DNA of 64,000 bases from Streptomyces dysideae (GTDB lineage: Bacteria > Actinomycetota > Actinomycetes > Streptomycetales > Streptomycetaceae): positions 27,771 to 91,770 of the forward strand of contig NZ_KQ949115.1 of assembly GCF_001514305.1 (NCBI RefSeq). The letters run 5' to 3'. A program made the translations under genes and the position numbers. Shown piece after piece: positions 7,081-16,188 of this stretch. Position 1 is the first letter of the stretch. The number at the start of each line of letters is the position of its first letter. The notes below the pieces were generated by a model that saw nothing but the letters and a program-made list of their open reading frames with translations, made no database searches and was not told where the DNA came from.

Positions 7081-7989
7081 TCAGACAGTGCCGCCGGCGC
7101 CGGTTCCGAAGGTGCCCCCCACCTCGGCGGCGTTGAGCTCCTCCACGTCCTCCTTGCCGAGGACCACGCCCGTGCCCTTCTTGCTGCGCCGGAGCCTCTG
7201 CTCCAGCCAGCTCGCGAAGCTGGTGAGGATGAAGTTGAGCACGATGTAGATGACCGCCACCACGACGAAGCTCTGAACGACGTTGGCGTAGTTGGCCGCG
7301 AGTGTGCCGCGCGTGCTGAGCAGCTCGGTGAACCCGATCATCACGCCGCCCAGCGCGGTGTCCTTCACGATGACCACGAGCTGGCTGACGATGGCCGGCA
7401 GCATGGCCGTGACGGCCTGCGGCAGCAGGACGTTGGTCATCGTCTGACCCTTGCGCAGGCCGACCGCCATCGCGGCCTCCGACTGGCCCCTGGGCAGGGA
7501 CAGGATGCCGGCCCGTACGATCTCGGCGAGGACGGACGCGTTGTACAGCACCAGGCCGGTGACGACGGCGTAGAGCGGCCGCTGTTCGCTGCTGACGTCG
7601 GTGTAGAGGTCGTAGAACGCGTTGGCGAACAGCATCAGCAGCAGGACCGGGATCGCCCGGAAGAACTCGACCACCGCGCCGGCCGGAACCCGCACCCACC
7701 GGTGGTCGGAGAGACGCGAGATGCCGAAGAACGCGCCCAGCGGAAGGGCGATCACCATGGCCAGTGCAGCGGCCTTCAGCGTGTTGCCGAGGCCCGGCAG
7801 CAGATACGTCGTCCAGGCCTGGGACTCGGTGAACGGCTTCCACAGGGCCCACCTCAGCTGGCCCTCGTCGTCCATGACCTGCCAGACCCACCACAGGAGC
7901 AGGGCGAGCAGGACGAAGAAGACCACCGAGAGGAGCACGTTGCGCCGCTTGGCGCGGGGCCCCGGAGTGTCGTAGAGAACGGAGCTCAT
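7081..7989 (-). CDS. gluD: Glutamate ABC transporter permease GluD
   Basis: Polar amino acid permease of the HisMQ/GlnP family, 302 residues. One N-terminal transmembrane segment (about residues 15-37) precedes a periplasm-like insertion, then the five-helix BPD core. The coupling-helix EAA-type motif appears as S-E-A-A-M-A-V-G-L-R-K-G-Q, followed by the typical V-L-L-P-Q-A. It pairs with GluC as a heterodimeric channel served by GluB (binding) and GluA (ATPase). Its ATG overlaps the gluC stop (ATGA). The order A-B-C-D matches the S. coelicolor and Corynebacterium glutamate uptake operons. Confidence 0.92.
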   Translation of the reverse strand: MSSVLYDTPGPRAKRRNVLLSVVFFVLLALLLWWVWQVMDDEGQLRWALWKPFTESQAWTTYLLPGLGNTLKAAALAMVIALPLGAFFGISRLSDHRWVRVPAGAVVEFFRAIPVLLLMLFANAFYDLYTDVSSEQRPLYAVVTGLVLYNASVLAEIVRAGILSLPRGQSEAAMAVGLRKGQTMTNVLLPQAVTAMLPAIVSQLVVIVKDTALGGVMIGFTELLSTRGTLAANYANVVQSFVVVAVIYIVLNFILTSFASWLEQRLRRSKKGTGVVLGKEDVEELNAAEVGGTFGTGAGGTV

Positions 7990-8660
7990 CGCTTCACCGC
8001 CAGTCGCTTGCTCAGCCAGCCCAGGATGAGGCCGGTCGGGAGGGTCAGTACCACGAACCCGAATGCGAAGACGGCGCCGATGAGCAGCGTCTGGGCCTCG
8101 TTCTCGATCATTTCCTTCATCAGGAGAGCGGCCTCGGCGACACCGATCGCGGCTGCCACGGTCGTGTTCTTGGTCAGGGCGATCAGCACGTTGGCCAGCG
8201 GGCCGATCACCGAACGGAAGGCCTGCGGCAGCACGATGAGCCGGAGGGTCTGGGTGAAGCTCAGCCCGATGGCACGGGCCGCCTCGGCCTGTCCGAGCGG
8301 CACCGTGTTGATGCCGGACCGGATCGCCTCGCAGACGAAGGCCGCGGTGTAGGCGACGAGACCGAGGATCGCCAGGCGGAAGCCCTGGACCTCGAAGTCG
8401 GACGCACCCATCGTCACACCGAAGATGTCGGCGAGGCCGAGCGAGGTGAAGACGATGATGACGGTCAGGGGGATGTTCCGGACGATGTTGACGTAGGCCG
8501 TGCCGAACCCGCGCATCAGCGGCACCGGGCTGACCCGCATCGCGGCCAGGAGGGTGCCCCAGACCAGGGAGCCGACGCCGGAGAAGACGGTGAGCTGTAC
8601 CGTCGTCCAGAAGGCGCCCAAAATGCTCGGGTCGTCATAGTCTGAAAGAAAGTCGAACAC
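7986..8660 (-). CDS. gluC: Glutamate ABC transporter permease GluC
   Basis: HisMQ-type permease, 224 residues from the GTG at 8658-8660 (V-F-D-F-L-S-D-Y-D...), which is preceded by a GGGAA Shine-Dalgarno-like stretch and fits the short N-terminus of characterised GluC proteins. An in-frame GTG at 8702 would add 14 residues and is less likely. Motifs include Q-A-E-A-A-R-A-I-G-L-S-F (EAA loop) and V-L-P-Q-A-F-R. It forms the membrane channel with GluD and shares a 4-nt overlap with it. Confidence 0.92.
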   Translation of the reverse strand: MFDFLSDYDDPSILGAFWTTVQLTVFSGVGSLVWGTLLAAMRVSPVPLMRGFGTAYVNIVRNIPLTVIIVFTSLGLADIFGVTMGASDFEVQGFRLAILGLVAYTAAFVCEAIRSGINTVPLGQAEAARAIGLSFTQTLRLIVLPQAFRSVIGPLANVLIALTKNTTVAAAIGVAEAALLMKEMIENEAQTLLIGAVFAFGFVVLTLPTGLILGWLSKRLAVKR

Positions 8661-8757
8661 GATTTCCCGCGCTTCCGGGTGTGTGGCGTACGTGGACAGC
8701 ACGGCGTGCCGCCGCCTTCAACGCAGTCGGCGACGGCACGCCGGTGAACCCCTCGCG

Positions 8758-9606
8758 CTACTTGACGATGTTGCCGATCTCCGGCGCGGGCTCGTTCTTG
8801 TAGTTGGCCGGACCGAAGTTGTCCGTGACCGCCTTGTCCCAGGCCTTGTCGGCGACCATCTTCTCCAGGGCGTCGTTGATCTTGTTGACGGTCTCGGTGT
8901 CGCCCTTCTTCACACCGATGCCGTAGTTCTCGTTGCTCAGCTTGAGGCCGGCGAGCTTGAACTGGCCCTTGTACTGCTCCTGCGCGGCGAAGCCGGCGAG
9001 GATCGAGTCGTCCGTGGTCAGAGCGTCCACGGCGCCGCTCTGCAGAGCGGACATGCACTCCGAGTAGCCGCTGTTCTGCTTGAGGTTGGCCTCCGGGGCG
9101 AAGTCGTTCTTGACGTTCTGCGCCGAGGTGGAGCCCGTCACCGAGCACAGGTTCTTGTCGTTGAGGTCCGTGGCCTCGGTGATGTCGGAATCGGCCTTGA
9201 CCAGCAGGTCCTGGTGGGCCAGCAGGTACGGGCCGGCGAAGTCGACCTTCGCGGCGCGCTCGTCGTTGATCGAGTAGGTGGCCGCGATGAACTTGACATC
9301 GCCACGGGCGAGCGCGTTCTCACGGTCGGCGCTCTTGGTCTCGACCCACTCGATCTGGTCGGCGTCGTAGCCCAGTTCCTTGGCCACGTACGTCGCCACG
9401 TCCACGTCGAAGCCGGAGAAGGAACCGTCGGGCTCCTTCAGGCCCAGACCGGGCTGGTCGAACTTGATGCCGATCTTGATCTTGTCGCCGCCACCGGACC
9501 CCGAGCCGGTCTCGTCGCTGTCGCCGTCGTCGCCGCCGCAGGCGGTCGCGGTCAGGGCGAGGACGAGTGCGGTGGCCGCCGCGGCGGTGACCTTGCGGAG
9601 CTTCAT
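8758..9606 (-). CDS. gluB: Glutamate-binding lipoprotein GluB
   Basis: Extracellular substrate-binding protein of family 3 (SBP_bac_3). The signal peptide of ~25 residues ends in a lipobox-like T-A-T-A-C, so it is anchored by lipidated Cys, followed by an acidic/Gly/Ser linker. The mature part has the ligand-pocket pattern F-D-V-D-V-A-x-Y-V-A and the V-K-F-I-A-A-T-Y-S-I-N hinge region typical of glutamate/glutamine binders. The ATG at 9604-9606 has AAAGGA 8 nt upstream; an ATG 9 nt earlier sits too close to that Shine-Dalgarno. It is encoded between gluA and gluC, with gaps of 83 and 97 bp. Confidence 0.92.
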   Translation of the reverse strand: MKLRKVTAAAATALVLALTATACGGDDGDSDETGSGSGGGDKIKIGIKFDQPGLGLKEPDGSFSGFDVDVATYVAKELGYDADQIEWVETKSADRENALARGDVKFIAATYSINDERAAKVDFAGPYLLAHQDLLVKADSDITEATDLNDKNLCSVTGSTSAQNVKNDFAPEANLKQNSGYSECMSALQSGAVDALTTDDSILAGFAAQEQYKGQFKLAGLKLSNENYGIGVKKGDTETVNKINDALEKMVADKAWDKAVTDNFGPANYKNEPAPEIGNIVK

Positions 9607-9689
9607 GGTGAACATCCTTTGCGTGATGAAGAGATGCGATCCGTCAGGCGGGTGTCGCAGGTCGTCGGGTGCGCGGGGGGTGCAGTCCC

Positions 9690-10466
9690 TCAGTGGTGCA
9701 GGATCTTGGAAAGGAAGTCCTTCGCGCGGTCGCTTCGCGGGTTGCTGAAGAACTGGTCCGGCACAGCTTCTTCGACGATGCGGCCGTCCGCCATGAATAC
9801 AACTCGGTTGGCGGCCGAACGGGCGAAGCCCATCTCATGGGTGACGACGATCATGGTCATGCCCTCGCGGGCGAGCTGTTGCATGACCTCCAGGACCTCG
9901 TTGATCATCTCCGGGTCGAGAGCCGACGTCGGCTCGTCGAAGAGCATGACCTTGGGGTCCATGGCCAGCGCCCGTGCGATGGCCACACGCTGCTGCTGGC
10001 CACCGGAGAGCTGCGCGGGGTACTTGTCCGCCTGGCTGGCCACACCGACCCGGTCCAGCAGGGCGCGGGCCTTCTCCTCGGCCTTCTTCTTGTCGGCCTT
10101 GCGGACCTTGATCTGGCCCAGCATGACGTTCTCGAGCACGGTCTTGTGCGCGAACAGGTTGAAGGACTGGAAGACCATCCCGACGTCGGCACGCAGCCGG
10201 GCCAGGGCCTTGCCCTCCGCGGGCAGTGGTTTGCCGTCGATGGTGATCGTGCCGGTATCGATCGTCTCGAGGCGGTTGATGGCGCGGCACAGGGTGGACT
10301 TCCCGGACCCGGAGGGTCCGATGACCACGACGACCTCGCCGCGGGCGATCGTCAGATCGATGTCCTGGAGAACATGCAACGCGCCGAAATGCTTGTTGAC
10401 GCTCTTCAGGACGACCAGTTCGCCGGTCGCGGCCACGTCTTCCTTGGCCACCGATACTTCGGTCAT
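9690..10466 (-). CDS. gluA: Glutamate ABC transporter ATPase GluA
   Basis: Complete ABC ATPase of 258 residues: Walker A GPSGSGKST (50-58), Q-loop Gln100, signature LSGGQ (153-157), Walker B V-M-L-F-D-E-P (173-179) and switch His210. It powers GluCD. First gene of the operon; the 259-bp intergenic region upstream is shared with the divergent response regulator gene. Confidence 0.95.
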   Translation of the reverse strand: MTEVSVAKEDVAATGELVVLKSVNKHFGALHVLQDIDLTIARGEVVVVIGPSGSGKSTLCRAINRLETIDTGTITIDGKPLPAEGKALARLRADVGMVFQSFNLFAHKTVLENVMLGQIKVRKADKKKAEEKARALLDRVGVASQADKYPAQLSGGQQQRVAIARALAMDPKVMLFDEPTSALDPEMINEVLEVMQQLAREGMTMIVVTHEMGFARSAANRVVFMADGRIVEEAVPDQFFSNPRSDRAKDFLSKILHH

Positions 10467-10725
10467 CGCTCTCAGGCTCCGTCCTCCTCGGTTTCGGAGG
10501 ACAGTAGTAACCCTACGCGACCTGCGTCATTAGTTCTGAGGGGAATCTGAGCATCACGATCCGATAGCAATCGGACACGTGTCGTAGCACTTGCGACCTG
10601 GGCGCGTACCGGCTGGATAACGGAAGTCCCCCGCAACCGGAACCCACTTGACGGCGTCCTCGTCCATCAGCGTGACTGCATACCGTGCACGCGCCCATAC
10701 GGCCGATGAACCGGAGGAGGCCGGA
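10467..10725. promoter_or_regulatory. Divergent control region between gluABCD and the two-component genes
   Basis: This 259-bp gap must hold promoters for both units. It contains a perfect dyad TCCGAT-AGCA-ATCGGA (10560-10575) near its middle, a candidate binding site or hairpin. In S. coelicolor the equivalent region is reported to be bound by the response regulator GluR; whether this dyad is the site is inference. No clear -35/-10 pair stands out. Confidence 0.45.
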
Positions 10726-11412
10726 ATGAGACTGCTCCTCGTCGAGGACGACAACCATGTCGCCGCCGCGCTGTCCGCGGTCCTGGCGCGGCACGGATTC
10801 GACGTCACGCACGCGCGCAGCGGCGAGGAAGCCCTTCAGGCACTCGTCCCGGAGGGCGCCGGCTTCGGCGTCGTCCTCCTTGACCTGGGCCTGCCCGACC
10901 AGGACGGCTACGAGGTGTGCGGCAAGATCCGCAAGCGCACCAGCATCCCGGTGATCATGGTGACCGCCCGCTCCGACGTGCGCTCCCGCATCCACGGCCT
11001 GAACCTCGGCGCCGACGACTACGTGGTGAAGCCGTACGACACCGGAGAGCTGCTCGCCCGGATCCACGCCGTCAGCCGGCGCACCGCCCCGGAGGATGCC
11101 GCCGCGGGCGGCGACACCGTGCTGCGCCTGGGCTCGGTGCACATCGAGCTGCCCACCCGGCAGGTCAGCGTGGACGGTTCGGTCATACAGCTGACCCGCA
11201 AGGAGTTCGATCTGCTCGCCCTGCTCGCGCAGCGGCCCGGGGTGGTCTTCCGCCGCGAGCAGATCATCAGCGAGGTGTGGCGCACCAGCTGGGAGGGGAC
11301 CGGACGCACGTTGGAGGTGCACGTCGCGTCCCTGCGCGCCAAGCTGCGCATGCCGGCGCTGATCGAGACCGTACGCGGCGTGGGCTACCGCCTCGTCGCC
11401 CCGGCCGCGTAG
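10726..11412 (+). CDS. gluR: OmpR-family response regulator (GluR-type)
   Basis: The receiver domain (residues 1-115) keeps E-D-D at 7-9 and phospho-acceptor Asp53 (L-L-D-L-G-L-P), with V-V-K-P further on. The winged-helix DNA-binding domain (about 130-225) ends in T-V-R-G-V-G-Y-R-L. The ATG at 10726 has the strong Shine-Dalgarno GGAGGAGG; an upstream in-frame ATG at 10648 would add 26 residues of no conserved character. It is next to and divergent from gluABCD, as is the S. coelicolor GluR-GluK system that responds to extracellular glutamate, so it likely activates glutamate uptake. Confidence 0.85.
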   Translation: MRLLLVEDDNHVAAALSAVLARHGFDVTHARSGEEALQALVPEGAGFGVVLLDLGLPDQDGYEVCGKIRKRTSIPVIMVTARSDVRSRIHGLNLGADDYVVKPYDTGELLARIHAVSRRTAPEDAAAGGDTVLRLGSVHIELPTRQVSVDGSVIQLTRKEFDLLALLAQRPGVVFRREQIISEVWRTSWEGTGRTLEVHVASLRAKLRMPALIETVRGVGYRLVAPAA

Positions 11413-11421
11413 CGGGCCAGG

Positions 11422-12813
11422 GTGCGCACCCGGCTCCTCCCGCTGCTCATCGTCCTGATGGCGGCCGTGCTGCTCGCCCTCGGCATCCCGCTCGCCGTCA
11501 GCCTGGCCGCGGCCCAGCAGCAGAACCTGGTCGTCGACCGGATCGACGACACCGCCTACTTCGCGGCCATGGCGCGGATCGCCGTAGCGACGCCCAGCGG
11601 CTCCCGCGACGAGGGCCGCACCCTGAGCCGGGAACTCGAGAGCTACCACGACGTCTACGGCATCCAGGCCGGCGTCTTCTACCCCAACGCCACGTCCGTC
11701 GCCCACGCGCCGGCGAACTGGTACATGCCCGAGAAGGGCGAGGTGCGCGACGCCTTCGGGGAGGCGCTGCTCAGCCGCCGCAGCCACGACCCGAAGCAGG
11801 TGTGGCCCTGGCAGGACCACCGCCTCGTCGTCGCCTCGCCGGTCATCCGGGACGGCGACGTCGTCGCGGTCGTCGTCACCGACTCACCCACCGGGCAGAT
11901 GCGTTCGCGGATCCTCTACGGCTGGCTCGTCATCGGCGCCGGTGAGATCGCCGCGATGCTGCTGGCCGTCGGCGCGGCGCTGCGGCTGACCGGCTGGGTG
12001 CTCAAGCCCGTACGCGTGCTCGACGCCACCACCCACGACATCGCCACCGGGCGCCTGAAGTCGCGGGTCGCGGTCGCCGGCGGGCCGCCGGAACTGAGGC
12101 GTCTGACCCGGTCGTTCAACGAGATGGCCGACAATGTCGAGGACGTGCTGGAGCAGCAGCGCGCCTTCGTCGCCGACGCCTCGCACCAACTCCGCAATCC
12201 GCTGGCGGCACTTCTGCTCCGTATCGAACTGCTCGCCTTCGAACTGCCCGAGGGCAACGAGGAGATCGCCTCGGTCCAGACCGAGGGCAAGCGGCTGGCC
12301 CAGGTCCTCGACGACCTGCTCGACCTGGCCCTGGCCGAGCACACCGAGGCCGACCTGCGGCTCACCGACATCGGCGCGCTGGCCGCCGAGCGGGTCGCGG
12401 CCTGGTCGCCGACCGCCGAGGCCAAGGGCGTACGGCTGGTGGGGGCATGCCCGCCGACCACCGCCTGGGCCGACCCGGTCACCCTGTCCAGCGCGCTGGA
12501 CGCGGTGATCGACAACGCGATCAAGTTCACGCCGAAGGACGAGCAGGTCGAGGTGACGGTCGCCTCCAACGGCGACACCTCGACCGTCGTCGTCACCGAC
12601 TACGGCCCCGGCCTGACCGACGAGGAACTCGCACGCGTCGGCGACCGCTTCTGGCGCAGCGGACGGCACCAGAACATCAAGGGCTCGGGGCTGGGCCTGT
12701 CCATCTCGCGGGCCCTGCTCGCGGCGGGCGGCGGCTCGATCTCGTACGGCCGTCATGAGCCGCACGGACTGACGGTGACGGTGGCGGTGCCCAGGTCGGC
12801 GTCGGCCTCGTAG
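11422..12813 (+). CDS. gluK: Sensor histidine kinase (GluK-type)
   Basis: 463 residues starting at GTG 9 bp after the regulator stop. Two transmembrane helices (about 5-30 and 165-188) flank a ~135-residue extracellular sensor, then HAMP, the HisKA box with phospho-acceptor His255 (A-D-A-S-H-Q-L-R-N-P) and an HATPase_c domain with the N-box D-N-A-I-K-F, the D-Y-G-P-G-L box and the G-S-G-L-G-L-S-I box. Partner of the preceding regulator. Its 3' end is convergent with the TAXI-protein gene, only 8 bp away. Confidence 0.87.
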   Translation: MRTRLLPLLIVLMAAVLLALGIPLAVSLAAAQQQNLVVDRIDDTAYFAAMARIAVATPSGSRDEGRTLSRELESYHDVYGIQAGVFYPNATSVAHAPANWYMPEKGEVRDAFGEALLSRRSHDPKQVWPWQDHRLVVASPVIRDGDVVAVVVTDSPTGQMRSRILYGWLVIGAGEIAAMLLAVGAALRLTGWVLKPVRVLDATTHDIATGRLKSRVAVAGGPPELRRLTRSFNEMADNVEDVLEQQRAFVADASHQLRNPLAALLLRIELLAFELPEGNEEIASVQTEGKRLAQVLDDLLDLALAEHTEADLRLTDIGALAAERVAAWSPTAEAKGVRLVGACPPTTAWADPVTLSSALDAVIDNAIKFTPKDEQVEVTVASNGDTSTVVVTDYGPGLTDEELARVGDRFWRSGRHQNIKGSGLGLSISRALLAAGGGSISYGRHEPHGLTVTVAVPRSASAS

Positions 12814-12821
12814 CGGGCCTC

Positions 12822-13817
12822 CTACGGCTTGACCGAGCGGTAGTAGCGCCGGGCGCCGTCGTGCAGGGACAGCGGGTCGGTGTAGATCGCCGTGCGCAGG
12901 TCGACGAACTGCGCGGAGTGGACGTGCCGGCCGATGCGGTCACGGCTCTTGAGGACGGTCCGGGTCAGCCACTCGGTGAGCCTCGGGTCCATGTCCTCGC
13001 GGGTCACCAGCAGGTTGGACACCGCCATCGTCGGCACGGTGTTCCCGTGCTGGATGGCCGGGTAGGCCGTCGCCGGCATGTTGGTGGCCCGGTAGTAGTG
13101 GGTGGCGTCGCCCTCCTCGTGCACCTTGGCGACGAGGGCGGCGTCGATCGGCACGAACCGGAAGGCGGAGGTCGTGGCGATCTCCCGCAGCCCGCCGGTC
13201 GGCACTCCGCCCGACCAGAAGAACGCGTCGAGGCCCTTTCCCAGCCGCCTGGGGCCGGTGTCGATACCGTCCGCCCGGGGCGTTATGTCCTTCTCCGGGT
13301 CGATGCCGGCCGCCTTCAGAACCCGGTTGGCGATCAGCCGTACGCCGGAGTCGGGGAGCCCTATGGCGACGCGTTTGCCCCGTAGGTCCGCGACGGACTC
13401 GATGTCCGAGTCGGGCGGGACGACGAGCTGCACGTAGTCGTCGTACAGCCGGGCCACGCCGCGCAGGTCGTCGGCTTTCGGCCGGTCCAGCGTCTTGTAC
13501 GTCTCCACCGCGTCGGCCGCGGCGATGGTGAAGTCGGCGGCGCCGGTCACCACGCGCGTGACGTTCTCCTGCGAGCCCGCGCTGGTTTCCAGCCGCACCT
13601 TCAGATCGGGCATGTCCTTCGCGAGCTCGTCCCGCAGCAGCTCCCCGTACGCGTGGTACACCCCCGCACGCGTGCCCGTACTGAACGTGATCGTCCCGCT
13701 CGGCGGCTCCTCCCCGAGCGGCAACAGCCACCACGACAGCAGCCCGAGGGTGACGAAACCGACGGCCGTGGCTTGCAGGGCCCGACGCCTGCCGATACGG
13801 AGGGACAGCTTGGACAT
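12822..13817 (-). CDS. TAXI-family TRAP transporter solute-binding protein
   Basis: 331 residues with an Arg-rich N-terminus followed by one hydrophobic segment (about 15-34), without a lipobox, so it is either a signal anchor or a Tat-like signal (G-R-R-R-A-L-Q). The body has the TAXI pattern F-S-T-G-T-R-A-G-V-Y-H-A-Y, L-E-T-S-A-G-S-Q-E-N and D-A-F-F-W-S-G-G. Such proteins capture glutamate- or dicarboxylate-like solutes for TRAP-T permeases. No TRAP membrane subunit is next to it. Location beside a glutamate-sensing kinase is suggestive but unproven. Confidence 0.85.
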   Translation of the reverse strand: MSKLSLRIGRRRALQATAVGFVTLGLLSWWLLPLGEEPPSGTITFSTGTRAGVYHAYGELLRDELAKDMPDLKVRLETSAGSQENVTRVVTGAADFTIAAADAVETYKTLDRPKADDLRGVARLYDDYVQLVVPPDSDIESVADLRGKRVAIGLPDSGVRLIANRVLKAAGIDPEKDITPRADGIDTGPRRLGKGLDAFFWSGGVPTGGLREIATTSAFRFVPIDAALVAKVHEEGDATHYYRATNMPATAYPAIQHGNTVPTMAVSNLLVTREDMDPRLTEWLTRTVLKSRDRIGRHVHSAQFVDLRTAIYTDPLSLHDGARRYYRSVKP

Positions 13818-14131
13818 GGGCGGGATCCTGCCAGGTGGGGGCGGTGGTTGCCAGGGGTGGGGGTACAGGGGGCGGGGTGGTGGCGGTCGAGGGAGTGCGG
13901 TGGCGGGGGGCGTGGCGGGGGCGGGTCGGGCCCCAGGGGACGTGCGGAGGGTGGAGGCGGGGGCTGGAGGCGGTAGTGGGGCCGGGTCTGCCGGAGGTGG
14001 GCGCGGGCGCTTGTGTGAGGGCTGTCGGGGGTTCCCGAGGGCGTGTGGGGGGGGGCTCGGGCTCGGGCTCGGCGGGGCAGGGCTGGCTGTGCGGATCTAC
14101 AGGGTCTGCGGAATGTCCTCAGGCCTCAGCG
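13818..14131. other. G-rich intergenic stretch without a gene
   Basis: About 310 bp in which the plus strand is strongly G-biased, with many runs of three to eight G (for example around 13,835-13,900 and 14,048-14,060). It could form G-quadruplexes. Open frames here are Gly/Arg runs caused by the composition. It separates the conserved core from the decayed region. Confidence 0.6.
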
Positions 14132-15084
14132 TCATCGCGTCGGACTCCGACGCGTCCGCACGATGCTGACCAGCTCGGCGCTGTCGTAGTCCTCGAAGAG
14201 CAGCGTGCGGTTGAAGCGTGAGGCCAGACCGGGGTTGGAGCGCACGAACACGATCGCCTCCTGGCCGAAGTCGTTGGACCCGGCGTACTGGGTGAGGGAG
14301 TACGCCTCGTCGATGAACAGCACGCCGCCCCGGGCCTGTTGGAGCACAGGTGAGGTCTTCGGGCCGGTGTGGCCGACGTACTCGCCGACCAGCGCGGAGC
14401 GGTCGGCCTCCACCAGGTGGCCGCGCTCCGGCAGGCCTACGGCGGCCAGGATGCGGCCGTGGAGCCGGGCGACGGTGGTCTTGCCGGTGCCCGTGTTCCC
14501 GGCGAAGACCAGGTGGCGGCTGAACGGCGGCGGGGCCAGGCTCATCTCCTCGCGGCGGCGCACCATCTGCATGAGTTTCACGAGGGACGACACGTCGTGC
14601 TTGACCCTGTCGAGACCGGCCAGGCCCTGGAGTTCGGCGAGCAGGTCGTCCAGGGTGTCCTCGGGGGCGCCGCCGTGTCCGTGCCTCCGGCGGACGCCAG
14701 CGCCTGCTCCGCGCCGGCCGGCAGGGACGGGTTCCTCACGTCCCGCGACAGACAGTCGTCGAACACCGGCCGGGCACCCTTCTTCAGGGCCACGTCCTCC
14801 TCGGTGTCGCGGACCAGACAGCCACGCAGCACGGGCGCGCACCCGGCCCGACACATGCAGCGCCGGGAACGCCGTACCGTCGCCGCCCGCCCCGGCGAAG
14901 ACGCAGTCCTCGAAGGTGCCGCGGTCTCGCCGACGAACAGGCTGTTCTTCCCGGTCCGGGCCACGGTGACGGACCTGACCCGTGGTTCTGCCTGCGGGCC
15001 CACCACCAGTCCGGAGCCGGCCGCGTCCCGTACCGTGCACCTCAGATCCCCGAGACCGTGCTCGACGAACCGGAGGGACAGGCC
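14132..15084 (-). pseudogene. Decayed beta-helix / AAA+ ATPase (CbbX-SpoVK-like) pseudogene
   Basis: The C-terminal half reads as an AAA+ domain: D-R-V-K near its start, Walker A GNTGTGKTT and Walker B V-L-F-I-D-E-A. Compared with the family, about 23 residues are missing between G-Q-E-A-I and S-N-P-G-L-A-S-R-F, and the domain stops just after the sensor region at R-T-R-R-S-P-T-R. Upstream, the right-handed beta-helix part (T-F-E-D-C-V-F, C-L-V-R-D-T-E-E-D-V, P-V-F-D-D-C) is spread over two reading frames, requiring at least three frameshifts. The 5' end runs directly into the 3' end of the next gene and is truncated. It is non-functional by all signs. Confidence 0.8.
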
Positions 15085-16059
15085 CTAGAACAGGGCGTCC
15101 AGGTCGGGCTTCTTGTCGCCGAAGAGGCCGTCCTTCTCGCTGAGGGCGGCCAGCTTCTCCAGGGAGGCCATGTCCACCTGCTCCGGCCAGCTGGGCAGCG
15201 TGAGGTTCTTCAGGACGTCACCGCTGATCTTGGTGTAGGTGGTGAGGACCTGGCGGGCCTCGTCCGGATGGCTGGAGGCGTACCGCAGCGACTCGGTCAT
15301 GGCCTCGGTGAACTTCTCGACCAGGTCGGGGTTCTGCTGGGTGAGCTGCGTCGAGGTGAAGTACGTCGCCACGGTGAGGTTCGGGTCCGTCTCGGCGAAC
15401 GGCGAGGCCACGACGCGGGCGCCCTGTGTCTTGGCGATGGTCTGCGCGGGCTCGCCCATCCAGGCGGCGTCGACGCGGCCGTCGTCCAGGGCGGCAGGCA
15501 TCTGGTCGAACGCGACTTCGACGAACTTGACCTCGGCCGGGTCACCGCCGGCCTGACGGACCGACTCGCGCACCGTGGTGTCCCCGATGTTCTGCAGGGT
15601 GTTCACCGCGACCGTGCGTCCGGCGAGGTCCTTGGCCGACTTGACGGCGCTGTCCTTCCCGACCATCAGACCGGTGACATCGCCCCCGACCTTCCCGTTC
15701 GAGGCCGCCCCGTTGGCCACGGACTTGACGGGAACTCCCTTGACCTGCGCGAGCATCAGCGACGTGGTGTTGCTGAACCCGAACTGGAACTGTCCGCTCA
15801 CCACACCGGGAATGATCGCCGCGCCGCCCTGTGCGCTCACCATCTCCAGCTTGATGCCGCGGCTGCTGAAGAACCCCTTCCGCTGCCCCAGATAGAGCGG
15901 AGCCACGTCGACGATCGGGATGATGCCGACCTTGACCGTGGTGGTCCCGCCCCCGCCCGAGGGTGACGAACCACCCTCCCCCGAGTCCGACGACCCGCAC
16001 GCGGCCGCGCCGACAACGGTGATCAGCACGGTGGCAAGCCCGAGAACGCGCCGCGGCAT
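15085..16059 (-). CDS. ABC substrate-binding lipoprotein, sulfonate/nitrate/taurine (NMT1/SsuA) type
   Basis: 324 residues. Signal peptide ends in the lipobox V-G-A-A-A-C with a Ser/Gly linker after it. The body has the SsuA/NMT1-like pattern V-G-I-I-P-I-V-D-V-A-P-L-Y-L-G and F-G-F-S-N at the ligand site, and D-A-A-W-M-G-E-P. A good Shine-Dalgarno AGGAGG precedes the ATG. No permease or ATPase gene is adjacent, so it is an orphan or uses components elsewhere. The ligand is unknown; an aliphatic sulfonate or a thiamine precursor are the usual choices. It abuts the pseudogene without a gap. Confidence 0.85.
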   Translation of the reverse strand: MPRRVLGLATVLITVVGAAACGSSDSGEGGSSPSGGGGTTTVKVGIIPIVDVAPLYLGQRKGFFSSRGIKLEMVSAQGGAAIIPGVVSGQFQFGFSNTTSLMLAQVKGVPVKSVANGAASNGKVGGDVTGLMVGKDSAVKSAKDLAGRTVAVNTLQNIGDTTVRESVRQAGGDPAEVKFVEVAFDQMPAALDDGRVDAAWMGEPAQTIAKTQGARVVASPFAETDPNLTVATYFTSTQLTQQNPDLVEKFTEAMTESLRYASSHPDEARQVLTTYTKISGDVLKNLTLPSWPEQVDMASLEKLAALSEKDGLFGDKKPDLDALF

Positions 16060-16188
16060 GGGCTCCTCCTGACGGAAAGTACCCGGACGATGTTGTGCAT
16101 TCTCCTGACGGCCGCAATCTACACACCTGCTGTCACCATGTCAGCACTCCGGACAAGGGAGGCTGCGACAGCTCTGCGAGCACTCTCG

